From: Burkholderia sp. FERM BP-3421
GTDB taxonomy: Bacteria; Pseudomonadota; Gammaproteobacteria; Burkholderiales; Burkholderiaceae
Length of the DNA: 64,000 bases
Direction of reading: 5' to 3'
Assembly: GCF_028657905.1 (NCBI RefSeq)
Contig: NZ_CP117782.1
Location: forward strand, 186,001-250,000
Below are positions 9,983 to 17,682 of the stretch, in pieces. How positions within the stretch are numbered: the first letter of the stretch is position 1; every line of letters begins with the position of its first letter. The notes beneath the pieces were generated by a model that made no database searches, was not told where the DNA came from, and worked only from the letters and a program-made list of their open reading frames with translations. The position numbers were made by a program, and so were the translations under genes.

Positions 9983-10693
9983 ATGAAGCGCAATCGAATC
10001 ACCCGCGGCGCGACCTGGCTGGCGGTCGCCTGCCTCGCACTGCTGGCGGGCTGCACGAGCTACGTGAACACGCAGGTCACCGCGTTCTCCGACTGGAGCG
10101 GCAGCGACGCCACCCGCACCTATGCGTTCGCCCGCGCGGCGGACCAGCAGAACAGCCTCGAGCAGGCCACCTATGAACGGGTGGTCGCGAACGAGCTGTC
10201 GCTGTATGCGTTCCGGCAGGTGCCGGAGCCGCAGGCCCGCTATCTGGTCGGGCTGACCTACTCGATCAAGGGCGACCGGGTCACGGTGCCGCAGCCCGTG
10301 TACTACGATCCGTGGTTCGCGCCGGGGCCGTACTGGCGCGGCGGCCCGTGGGGGCCGTTCGGTCCGTGGGGCCCGTACCCGCCCGCCTACGTGAACCAGA
10401 CCTACCAGATCTTCGACCGCACGCTCGACCTCCGCATCACGGAGCGCGCCACCGGCAAGGAGGTCTACAACGTGACGGCGCGCAACGCGGGCGAGGGCTC
10501 GTCGCTGCTGTGGGCCATGCCGTACCTGGCGCGCGCCGCGCTCGCCGATTTCCCGCTCGGCAACGGCATCGTGCATACCGTGCGGCTGCCGATCGACAAG
10601 CGCGGCGGCCCGGCGGCCCCGGGCGTCAACGAACGCTCGGTCATGCCTGCCGCCGCGCCCCCCACGGCGGCGTCCGGCGCGACGGTCAAGTAA
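9983..10693 (+). CDS. DUF4136 lipoprotein
   Basis: A 236-residue lipoprotein. The signal peptide ends in the lipobox LLAGC, with Cys24 as the likely lipidated residue. The body follows the DUF4136 pattern, with conserved early FSDW and a later DRTLDLRI segment. A Gly/Pro/Trp-rich insertion (about residues 108-135, repeated WGP-type steps) precedes it, and the tail is Ala/Pro-rich. AGAGGA sits about 10 bases before the ATG. The family's biochemical function is not known to me. It is probably in the inner leaflet of the outer membrane, since residue +2 is Thr rather than Asp. It stands alone between pepN and the manganese exporter. Confidence 0.85.
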   Translation: MKRNRITRGATWLAVACLALLAGCTSYVNTQVTAFSDWSGSDATRTYAFARAADQQNSLEQATYERVVANELSLYAFRQVPEPQARYLVGLTYSIKGDRVTVPQPVYYDPWFAPGPYWRGGPWGPFGPWGPYPPAYVNQTYQIFDRTLDLRITERATGKEVYNVTARNAGEGSSLLWAMPYLARAALADFPLGNGIVHTVRLPIDKRGGPAAPGVNERSVMPAAAPPTAASGATVK

Positions 10694-10704
10694 ACCCGAT
10701 GAAA

Positions 10705-10728
10705 GCCGCGCGCCGTACGGCGCGCGGC
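10705..10728. terminator. GC-only perfect palindrome between convergent genes
   Basis: GCCGCGCGCC, loop GTAC, GGCGCGCGGC form a 10-bp perfect stem 11 bases after the lipoprotein stop and 8 bases before the exporter stop. There is no T tract, so efficient intrinsic termination is uncertain. It may mark transcript ends or block read-through. Confidence 0.45.
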
Positions 10729-10736
10729 GGCCGCGC

Positions 10737-11309
10737 CTATAGGCCGACGCCGAACAGCGCGAGCGCGCCCAGCACGACGAACAGCACGGCGGCGACGCCG
10801 TGCACCACCTTGGTCGGCAGACGGTGCGCGAAGCGGTCGCCGAGCACGATGGCCGGCACGTTCGCGAGCATCATGCCGAACGTCGTTCCGGCCACCACCC
10901 CCACGTAATCCTGGAAGCGCGCCGCGAGCGCGACCGTCGCGAGCTGTGTCTTGTCGCCCATTTCCGCGAGGAAGAACGCGACGAAGGTCGCGCCGAACAC
11001 GCCGAGCTTCGAGCGGTTCGCATTGGCCTCGTCGGCGTCGAGCTTGTCCGGCACGAGGATCCACAGACCCATGCCGATGAAGGACGCGGCGAGCGCCCAG
11101 CGCATCACGGACGGCGTCACGTAGGCGCCGAGCCACTCGCCGAGCGCGCCCGCGCATGCATGGTTGATCAGGGTCGCCGCCAGCACGCCCAGGATGATCG
11201 GGACCGGCTTGCGATAGCGCGCGGCCAGCACGAGCGACAGCAGTTGGGTTTTATCGCCGATTTCGGCAAGCGCGACTGCGCCGGTGGAGATCAGGAAGGC
11301 TTGACTCAC
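10737..11309 (-). CDS. Manganese exporter of the UPF0016/GDT1 (TMEM165) family, MneA-like
   Basis: An inner-membrane protein of 190 residues with two homologous halves, each opening with the family's cation signature: AEIGDKTQLL (about 14-23) and AEMGDKTQLA (about 114-123), and about six hydrophobic segments. Characterised bacterial relatives (MneA of Vibrio) export Mn2+. The start chosen is GTG 11309 (VSQAFLISTGAVALAEIG), because the family begins just before the first hydrophobic segment and the GAGG upstream fits. Longer frames run into the riboswitch. Control by the upstream yybP-ykoY element implies induction by excess Mn2+, which agrees with the export role. Confidence 0.9.
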   Translation of the reverse strand: MSQAFLISTGAVALAEIGDKTQLLSLVLAARYRKPVPIILGVLAATLINHACAGALGEWLGAYVTPSVMRWALAASFIGMGLWILVPDKLDADEANANRSKLGVFGATFVAFFLAEMGDKTQLATVALAARFQDYVGVVAGTTFGMMLANVPAIVLGDRFAHRLPTKVVHGVAAVLFVVLGALALFGVGL

Positions 11310-11355
11310 GTGGGGACATCCTCGGGCCTGTTGTGTGTGCGAGCGACGATCCGCC

Positions 11356-11381
11356 GCGCGCCGGGCCCATGTACGGCGCGC
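11356..11381 (-). promoter_or_regulatory. Expression-platform hairpin of the Mn riboswitch
   Basis: GCGCGCCG (11381-11374 read leftward) pairs with CGGCGCGC (11363-11356) just after the aptamer and before the GTG start. It is a candidate switching stem that could affect elongation or ribosome access. Confidence 0.4.
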
Positions 11382-11385
11382 AGAG

Positions 11386-11522
11386 GACCATCGGTCTCGC
11401 CAGGCTGACAGTGTCTGCTGCGTCCGCCATGGCCGCGACGGCCAAGTCTGTTGACGGACGCCCCCGTCGCGATGCGGCCCGCCTGGGTGGCGGTGATCGC
11501 GCGGAGCGGCTACTCCCCAATG
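11386..11522 (-). promoter_or_regulatory. yybP-ykoY manganese riboswitch
   Basis: Reading leftward, the leader contains the hallmark blocks of this class in order and on one strand: GGGGAGTAGCC near the 5' end (11518-11508), CGTCAACAGACTTGG in the middle, and GGCGAGACC-type sequence (GCGAGACCGATGGTC, 11400-11386) closing the aptamer. The first and last blocks form the two internal loops that bind Mn2+ in known structures. It lies directly upstream of a UPF0016 manganese exporter, one of the commonest genes for this riboswitch class. Confidence 0.88.
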
Positions 11523-11597
11523 AGGAGCGGATTCTAGCACGCTGCCTTTCGCGTTGGAAAGGTTCCGCCCGGCAGCGCCGGGCGGGGCAGGCGCGGG

Positions 11598-12962
11598 TCA
11601 GTGCGCGCCGGCTGGGCGACCGGCCGGGCCGCGACCGGCCGGGCCGCGACCGGCCGGGCCGCGCGCGTCGTCGCGCCGGTGCACGCAGCGGCCGGCCGCG
11701 TAGGTGAACGCCACCGCGCGATCGTCGCCGAGCAGCGCGAGCGCGAACAGCAGCTCCTCGAGCGATTCGGCGCGCGCGCTGCGGCGCGCGAGGAGCGGGG
11801 TCGCGGCCGGATCGAGCACCACGAAGTCCGCTTCCGCGCCCGGCGCGAGCGTGCCGACCTGCGCGTCGAGGTCGAGCGCGCGCGCCGCGCCGGCGGTCGC
11901 GAGCCAGAACATCCGGGTCGCCGTCAGATGATGGCCGCCCAGGCGCGCGATCTTGTGCGCCTCGTTCATCGTCTGCAGCATCGAGAACGCGGTGCCGCCG
12001 CCGACGTCGGTCGCGAGCGTGACCGGCATGCCGGTCGCGTCGGCCCGGTCGAAGTCGAACAGGCCGCTGCCGAGGAACAGGTTCGAGGTCGGGCAGTGCG
12101 CGGCCACGGTGCCCGTCTCGGCCATGCGGCGGCGGTCCTCGTCGTCGAGGTGGATGCAGTGGCCGTACACGGCGCGCCGGCGCAGCAGCCCGTAGCGGTC
12201 GTAGATGTCGAGGTAGCTGCGGTGGCCGGGAAACAGCTCGGCCGCCCATTTCACCTCGTCGACGTTCTCGGCGACGTGGCTCTGCACGAACACGTCCGGG
12301 TGCCGGCGCGCCAGCTCGCCGCAGGCTTCCAGCTGCGCCTCGGTCGAGGTCGGCGCGAAGCGCGGCGTGAGCGCGTACATCTGCCGGCCGCGACCATGCC
12401 AGCGCGCGATCAGCGCCGCGCTGTCGTCGTAGCCCGATTGCGCGGTGTCGCGCAGGAACGCCGGGCAGTTGCGATCCATCAGCACCTTGCCCGCGATCAT
12501 CCGCAGGTTGCGCGCGTCGCTCGCGGCGAACAGCGCGTCGGCCGACTGCGGATGCACCGTGCAGTACACGAGCGCGGTCGTGGTGCCGCACGCGAGCAGT
12601 TCGTCGACGAAGAATTCGGCGACGTCGCGCGCGTGGACGGGGTCCTCGAAGCGCCGCTCGGTCGGGAACGTGTAGGTGTCGAGCCACGGCAGCAGCCCGG
12701 GCGCAGGCGACGCGATCATGTCGGTCTGCGGGTAGTGGATGTGCGTGTCGATGAAGCCCGGCACGATCAGCCGGTCGCGCAGCTCGGTCAACTGCGCGTC
12801 GGGCGCGAGCCGGCCGGCGAGCGCCGCGTAGGCGCCCGCGGCGACCACCCGGCCGTGCTCGACGAGCAGCAGCCCGTCCTCTTCGAAGCGGACCGCGTCG
12901 GCGTCCTGCGCGGGGTCGCCGGTGAAGGTCAGGAGCCGCGCGCGGAAAGCGGATTGCGTCAT
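11598..12962 (-). CDS. guaD: Guanine deaminase
   Basis: An amidohydrolase of 454 residues converting guanine to xanthine. Zinc-site elements are all present: HIH at 74-76 in FIDTHIHYPQTD, the His of VQSHVAEN, the His of YGHCIHL and the Asp of LATDVGGG. The PGLLPWLDTYTFPTE segment is typical of guanine deaminases. The last residues are three in-frame GPAGR units encoded by a 15-bp repeat, which is unusual for the family. The gene sits after the purine permease (19-bp gap) in a leftward purine operon with add and xdhC. ATG 12962 follows a GGGAG-type site. Confidence 0.95.
   Translation of the reverse strand: MTQSAFRARLLTFTGDPAQDADAVRFEEDGLLLVEHGRVVAAGAYAALAGRLAPDAQLTELRDRLIVPGFIDTHIHYPQTDMIASPAPGLLPWLDTYTFPTERRFEDPVHARDVAEFFVDELLACGTTTALVYCTVHPQSADALFAASDARNLRMIAGKVLMDRNCPAFLRDTAQSGYDDSAALIARWHGRGRQMYALTPRFAPTSTEAQLEACGELARRHPDVFVQSHVAENVDEVKWAAELFPGHRSYLDIYDRYGLLRRRAVYGHCIHLDDEDRRRMAETGTVAAHCPTSNLFLGSGLFDFDRADATGMPVTLATDVGGGTAFSMLQTMNEAHKIARLGGHHLTATRMFWLATAGAARALDLDAQVGTLAPGAEADFVVLDPAATPLLARRSARAESLEELLFALALLGDDRAVAFTYAAGRCVHRRDDARGPAGRGPAGRGPAGRPAGAH
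11616..11660. repeat. 15-bp tandem repeat, 3 copies, in guaD C-terminus
   Basis: Three exact copies of GCGACCGGCCGGGCC, in frame, encode the GPAGR tail of guanine deaminase. The next residues are again GPAGR-like with variation. Confidence 0.85.
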
Positions 12963-12981
12963 GATGGGAGCCTCGCGCGGG

Positions 12982-14358
12982 TCAGAGCTGCGTGAGCAGC
13001 AGCGCGGACAGCGCCGCGACCACCCACATCGCCGGCTTGATGTCGCGGCGATGGCCGGTGCACAGCTTCAGCACGACGAACGCGAGGAAGCCGTAGGCGA
13101 TGCCGTCGGTGATCGAGTAGGTGAGCGGGATCAGGATCATCGCGAGGAACGCGGGGATCGCCTCGTCGAAGCGGTGCCACTCGATCTTGGTGATCGACTC
13201 CATCATGAACACGCCGACCAGGATCAGCGCGGGCGCGGTCGCGATCGCGGGCACCAGCGACAGCAGCGGCGACAGGAACAGGAACGGCAGGAAGCACAGC
13301 CCCGCGACCACCGCGACGAGGCCCGTGCGGCCGCCCGCCGAGATGCCCGCGGCCGATTCGATGTAGGCGTTCGCCGGGCTCGTGCCGAGCGGCGCGGAGA
13401 CGAGCGCCGAGAACGCGTCGACCATCATCGACTGGCGGATGTTGCGCGGATTGCCGTGCTCGTCGAGCAGGTTGCCGGCTTCGGAGATCGCCATGAAGGT
13501 CGACAACGCGTCGAAGAACGCGGTGAACAGCATCACGAAGATGAACGGCCAGTAGATCACCTTGAGCGCGCCGAGCAGGTCGAGCTGGCCGATCGCGGAG
13601 AAGTCCGGCGCGGCGAACAGGCCGTTCCAGTTGACGAGCGTCGGCGTCGCGATGGCGGCGGGCCAGTAGGCGCTGCCGTCGCCCCAGACGCGGCCGATCG
13701 GGATCGCGAGCAGCGTCGTCGCCACGATGCCGATCATCAGCGCGCCGGTCACGCGGCGCACCACCAGCACGGTCGTGATCGCGAGCCCCACGAGGAAGGT
13801 GACGATCACGGGGTTGAGCGAGGCCGAGTGGACGATCGTCACCGGGTCGCCGATGATGAACTTCGCGTTGACGAGCCCGATCAGGCTGATGAACAGGCCG
13901 ATCCCGCACGACACCGCGTGCCGCAGGTTGGCCGGAATCGCGTCGACGACGAGCTTGCGCGCGTTGAACGCGGCCAGCGTCGCGAAGATCACGCCGGCCC
14001 AGAACACGCAGCCGAGCGCGGTCTGCCACGGCATCTTGCCGCCGTGCACCATCACGAACGCGAAGAGGGCGTTCATCCCCATGCCGGGCGCGACCAGCAC
14101 CGGGTTGCGCGCGTACAGCCCCATCGCGCAGCTGCCGAGGAAGCTCACGATCACCGTGGCGGTGAGCGCCGCCGCGAACGGCACGCCGGCCTGCGACAGG
14201 ATGCCGGGATTGACCACGATGATGTACATCGCGGTCAGGAAGGTCGTGATGCCCGCGACGATCTCGGTGCGCAGGCGCGAGCCCGCCGCGCGGATGCCGA
14301 AGTAGCGGTCGAGCGCCGAGCCGGAGGCCGGCGCGCGGGTGCCGTCATAGATGTCCAT
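12982..14358 (-). CDS. NCS2-family purine permease (AzgA-like subgroup)
   Basis: An inner-membrane transporter of 458 residues with about 12-14 hydrophobic segments. It starts DRYFGIRAAGSRLRTEIVAGITTFLTAMYIIVVNP-like and carries the conserved NPVLVAPGMGMNALFAF and LGTSPANAYIESAAGI stretches of the adenine/guanine/hypoxanthine branch rather than the xanthine/uracil branch. It is expected to import a purine base with protons, feeding the deaminases on either side. It lies between add and guaD on the same strand with short gaps, suggesting co-transcription. Exact substrate cannot be told from sequence. Confidence 0.9.
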   Translation of the reverse strand: MDIYDGTRAPASGSALDRYFGIRAAGSRLRTEIVAGITTFLTAMYIIVVNPGILSQAGVPFAAALTATVIVSFLGSCAMGLYARNPVLVAPGMGMNALFAFVMVHGGKMPWQTALGCVFWAGVIFATLAAFNARKLVVDAIPANLRHAVSCGIGLFISLIGLVNAKFIIGDPVTIVHSASLNPVIVTFLVGLAITTVLVVRRVTGALMIGIVATTLLAIPIGRVWGDGSAYWPAAIATPTLVNWNGLFAAPDFSAIGQLDLLGALKVIYWPFIFVMLFTAFFDALSTFMAISEAGNLLDEHGNPRNIRQSMMVDAFSALVSAPLGTSPANAYIESAAGISAGGRTGLVAVVAGLCFLPFLFLSPLLSLVPAIATAPALILVGVFMMESITKIEWHRFDEAIPAFLAMILIPLTYSITDGIAYGFLAFVVLKLCTGHRRDIKPAMWVVAALSALLLTQL

Positions 14359-14455
14359 TGGTGCAGCTCTCCTCAGTGTCTGTTGTCATGGGGACGGTGA
14401 TGGGCACGTGGGGGTGGGGGCGAACGGCGAGGCACGGGCGCGGTCCGGGGCGGGA

Positions 14456-15481
14456 TCAGGCCGCGTGCCAGTAGGCGTCGAGCTGCGCGATCAGCGCGGC
14501 CCGCTGCTCGGGGCTCACGAACGAGGCGTCGAAGCCGTTGCGGATGATCGTGTAGACCGCCTGATCATCGAGCTGCAGCGCTTCGACCGTCGCGAAGAAG
14601 TTGTCGTTGACGTAGCCGCCGAAGTAGGCCGGATCGTCGGAATTGATGGTCACGGCCACGTTGCGCGCGAGCAGGTCCTTCAGCGTGTGCTTCGCCATGT
14701 CGTCGAACACGCACAGCTTCAGGTTCGACAGCGGGCACACGGTCAGCGCCATGCGCGACGCGGCGAGCCGCTCGACCAGCGCGGGATCCTCGATGCTGCG
14801 CACGCCGTGATCGATGCGGTCCACCTTGAGCAGGTCGAGCGCCTCGTACACGTAGGCGGGCGGGCCTTCCTCGCCCGCGTGCGCGACGAGCTTCAGGCCG
14901 AGCGCGCGCGCCTTCGCGAACACGCGCTCGAACTTCGACGGCGGATTGCCGCGCTCCGACGAATCGAGCCCGACGCCGACGAGCCGATGCTGGTATTGCT
15001 CGAACAGCGGCAGCGCTTCCTCGAAGGTGGCGAGCGCGTCTTCCTCGGACAGGTGGCGCAGGAAGCACAGGATCAGCCGGCTCGACAGGCCGCGCGCCTC
15101 GGCCGCCGCGAGCGCGCGCTCGATGCCGGCCACGACGGTCGCGATCGGCACGCCGCGCGCGGTGTGGGTCTGCGGATCGAAGAACAGCTCGGTATGCGTG
15201 AGGTTGTCGGCGAGCGCGCGCTCGACGTACGCCGCCGTCATGTCGTGGAAGTCCTGCTCGGTGAGCAGCACGCTCGCGCCCGCGTAGTAGATGTCGAGGA
15301 ACGATTGCAGGTCGGTGAACGCATAGGCCGCGCGCAGCGCGTCGATCGAGTCGTACGCGAGCTTCACGCCGTTGCGCTGCGCGAGCGCGAAGATCAGCTC
15401 GGGTTCGAGCGAACCTTCGATGTGGATGTGCAGCTCGGATTTCGGTGCACGGGCGATCTTGTCCTTGAAAGTCGGCGTCAT
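14456..15481 (-). CDS. add: Adenosine/adenine deaminase
   Basis: A metal-dependent deaminase of 341 residues. Family signatures are seen in order: SELHIHIEGSLEP (metal His pair, about 15-27), HAGEEG, DHGVRS, VCPLSNLKL and the metal Asp in INSDDPAYFGG. Bacterial proteins of this subgroup often prefer adenine (giving hypoxanthine) over adenosine, and the SNLKLCVF segment is compatible with that, but the substrate is an inference. In context it converts adenine-type purines for onward flow through the neighbouring permease and deaminase genes. ATG 15481 is the only reasonable start. Confidence 0.92.
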   Translation of the reverse strand: MTPTFKDKIARAPKSELHIHIEGSLEPELIFALAQRNGVKLAYDSIDALRAAYAFTDLQSFLDIYYAGASVLLTEQDFHDMTAAYVERALADNLTHTELFFDPQTHTARGVPIATVVAGIERALAAAEARGLSSRLILCFLRHLSEEDALATFEEALPLFEQYQHRLVGVGLDSSERGNPPSKFERVFAKARALGLKLVAHAGEEGPPAYVYEALDLLKVDRIDHGVRSIEDPALVERLAASRMALTVCPLSNLKLCVFDDMAKHTLKDLLARNVAVTINSDDPAYFGGYVNDNFFATVEALQLDDQAVYTIIRNGFDASFVSPEQRAALIAQLDAYWHAA

Positions 15482-15506
15482 GATGATGTGTCTGTTCTTG
15501 GTCGGT

Positions 15507-16523
15507 TCAGAAAGTGGGGTTCGCGCTTTCGCCGCGCGCGAGCGCGGCCTGCGCGTCGACGGCCTGCAGGATCTGCGCGGCCGCCGAGATCGCGATCACC
15601 TCGGGCGCCTTGTCGACGATGCCGGGCACGCCGATCGGGCATTGCATCCGCGCGATCTGGCGCGGATCGATGCCGCGCGCGGCGAGGCGATGCTCGAACT
15701 GCGCGCGCTTCGTCTGCGAGCCGATCATGCCGAAAAACGCGAAATCGGCGCGCCGCAGGATCCGCTCGGCGAGATCGAGGTCACGCGCATGGTTGTGCGT
15801 CATCACGGCGAAATAGGCGTCGGGCGGGGCGGCGTCGACCGCTTCGTCCGGTGCGTCGCTGGCGTCGATCGTCAGGTTGTCGAGGCCGGCGAGCGCGGCG
15901 GGCGGCGGAAACTGCGCGTCGCGCTCGTCGACCCAGCGCACCCGGCACGGCAGCGTCGCGAGCACGCGCACGAGCGCCGCGCCGACGTGGCCCGCCCCGA
16001 ACAGCACCACCGCGAATTCATGGGGCGCGATCGTCTCGGTCAGCAGCGGCGCAGCGGCGTCGCCCCACAGCAGGCAGTCGGCGCGCGCGACGCCGGGCGC
16101 CGGCTCGCTCAGCAGCACCGCGTCGGGCGAGGGGCCGAATGATACGCTACGCACCGTCGCCTCGCCTGCCGCGACGCGTTTCGCGAGCAAGGCGAGCCAG
16201 CCGAGGTCGCCGATATCGAGCCGCTCGAAGCCGAGCGTGACGGCGCCGCCGCAGCACTGGCCGAGGCTCGGGCCGAGCGGCAGGCGCGCGAGGCGGCGCG
16301 CGTGCGGCGTGTGCGCGCCTTCCTTCAGCAACTGGCGCGCGAGTTCGATCGCCTTCCATTCGAGATGCCCGCCGCCGATCGTGTGGCGGGCGCCCTCGCG
16401 CGTGACGAGCATCTTGGTGCCGGCCGCGCGCGGCGCGGAGCCCTCGACGCGCACGACCGTCACGAGGACGGCCGCGTCGCCGTGGGCGAGCAGACGTTGC
16501 AGGTCGGTCAGCCAGGTTTCCAT
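15507..16523 (-). CDS. xdhC: Xanthine dehydrogenase accessory protein XdhC
   Basis: A 338-residue protein that binds molybdenum cofactor, promotes its sulfuration and inserts it into XdhB. The N-terminal XdhC/CoxI domain contains GSAPRAAGTKMLV, GGGHLEWKA and LGQCCGG (conserved Cys pair). The C-terminal Rossmann part begins VVLFGAGHVGAALVR and includes MIGSQTKR. ATG 16523 (METWLTDLQ) follows a GGAG about 10 bases upstream. The expected client genes xdhA and xdhB are not immediately upstream, and only a 70-codon remnant frame is there, so this accessory factor is separated from its enzyme. Confidence 0.93.
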   Translation of the reverse strand: METWLTDLQRLLAHGDAAVLVTVVRVEGSAPRAAGTKMLVTREGARHTIGGGHLEWKAIELARQLLKEGAHTPHARRLARLPLGPSLGQCCGGAVTLGFERLDIGDLGWLALLAKRVAAGEATVRSVSFGPSPDAVLLSEPAPGVARADCLLWGDAAAPLLTETIAPHEFAVVLFGAGHVGAALVRVLATLPCRVRWVDERDAQFPPPAALAGLDNLTIDASDAPDEAVDAAPPDAYFAVMTHNHARDLDLAERILRRADFAFFGMIGSQTKRAQFEHRLAARGIDPRQIARMQCPIGVPGIVDKAPEVIAISAAAQILQAVDAQAALARGESANPTF

Positions 16524-16540
16524 CCGACGGGTCTCCAGGT

Positions 16541-16753
16541 TCAGGCCGCGGCGGCGCGGTGGCGCGGCAGGCCGATGCGCGGCGCGCGGCGGGGGCGGCG
16601 CGCGGACGAGGCGGCGAGGCGGGGCTGGCGGCGCGCGCGCTGCGCGGCGGCGGGCGCGATTGCGCCACGGCGCGCCCGCGAGCGATGCGGGGCGGCATGG
16701 GCGGGCGCGGCGCGAAGGCCGCGGCGCAGGAAGCGGATGGTTTGCGTTGTCAT
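16541..16753 (-). pseudogene. xdhA: Possible xdhA remnant upstream of xdhC
   Basis: A leftward frame from ATG 16753 begins MTTQTIRFLRRG, which resembles the first dozen residues of betaproteobacterial XdhA small subunits (Met, a few residues, IRF, then RG). The usual next block, with the ferredoxin-like TKEGCAEGDCGAC cysteines, is absent. The frame continues as Arg/Ala/Pro-rich sequence and stops at 16541, 17 bp before xdhC. I read it as what remains after loss of most of xdhA and xdhB. The match is short, so chance resemblance is possible. Confidence 0.4.
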
Positions 16754-17087
16754 GGTCAATCCAGGCGACATTGCGGATCAGGCGCGCGTTACGCCGGCCG
16801 GGAAACATCGGCCTCGCGCACGTAGATCGCCATCCGGAAATCAAGATAGCACCGCCAAATACCGACAGTATGGCGCGGTGCTGATGCGGGCTATTCGGTG
16901 GCGATCATGACGATCGTAGGATTCGCACGACAGGCCGAAGTTGCGGTGGGGCGCGGCGACGCGCCGAGCAAGGCCGGGCGGGGCGGCGAACGGGGCGCCG
17001 CCGGGCGCGCGGCCCGTGGTTGAATGCGGGCCGGAACGGCTTAGGTGTTTACACGCGGCGGCGGAAAACCGCCGCGCGCCGTCGCGC
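16754..17087. other. Spacer between dsbB and the purine cluster
   Basis: 334 bp without a gene. It is the likely promoter region of the former xdh operon. The part nearest 16840-16920 is the least GC-rich. At 17054-17071 a CGCGGCGG/CCGCCGCG stem lies just beyond the dsbB stop without a T tract. Nothing else recognisable. Confidence 0.4.
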
Positions 17088-17600
17088 TCACGCGGCGATG
17101 CGGCGCCGGTTGCGCCACAGCCCGGCCGCGACCAGCACGAACATCACGGCGAAGCCGATCAGCGCCCAGCCCGGCAGCAGGATGCCGAGGATCGGCGGGT
17201 ACACGGTCTCGCACAGCCCGGCGACCTTGAACACGCCCGGCAGCCATTGCGCGGGCGGCAGGCTGTCGACGATCGGCTGCAGCGTGTCGAAGCCGCAGCT
17301 GAAGCCCGGGTTGAGCTGCAGGTACAGGTGGCGGGCCGCGGTGCCCACGCCGGCCGCCGCCGTCAGCACGATCAGCAGTTCCAGCAGGGCGATGCCGCGC
17401 CAGCCCTTCAGCCCGGCGCCGATGAACGCGAACACCGCGATCAGCAAGAAGAAGTAGCGCTGGATGATGCACAGCGGGCACGGGTCCTCGTTCTTCACGT
17501 ATTGCAGGTAGAGCGCGCCGGCCAGCAGCGCAAGGCAGACGAGGCCGAGCAGCACCAGCAGGCGTCGTTCGCGACGCAGCGAGAGCGTGAAATCGTTCAT
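17088..17600 (-). CDS. dsbB: Disulfide bond formation protein B
   Basis: An inner-membrane protein of 170 residues with four hydrophobic segments that reoxidises DsbA and passes electrons to quinone. Both redox pairs are present: Cys41/Cys44 in CPLC at the first periplasmic loop and Cys102/Cys130 in the second (GFSCGF and GLCET). The conserved QRYFF, with its Arg, follows CPLC. ATG 17600 is the start. It appears monocistronic, followed by the spacer before xdhC. Confidence 0.96.
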   Translation of the reverse strand: MNDFTLSLRRERRLLVLLGLVCLALLAGALYLQYVKNEDPCPLCIIQRYFFLLIAVFAFIGAGLKGWRGIALLELLIVLTAAAGVGTAARHLYLQLNPGFSCGFDTLQPIVDSLPPAQWLPGVFKVAGLCETVYPPILGILLPGWALIGFAVMFVLVAAGLWRNRRRIAA

Positions 17601-17682
17601 CGGAGACGGGTTTCCTTCGGTCGGTCAGAAAATCGAATCGTCGGATTTTAGCGCGAACCTCGTGTCATTCCCCGTCGCCGCT

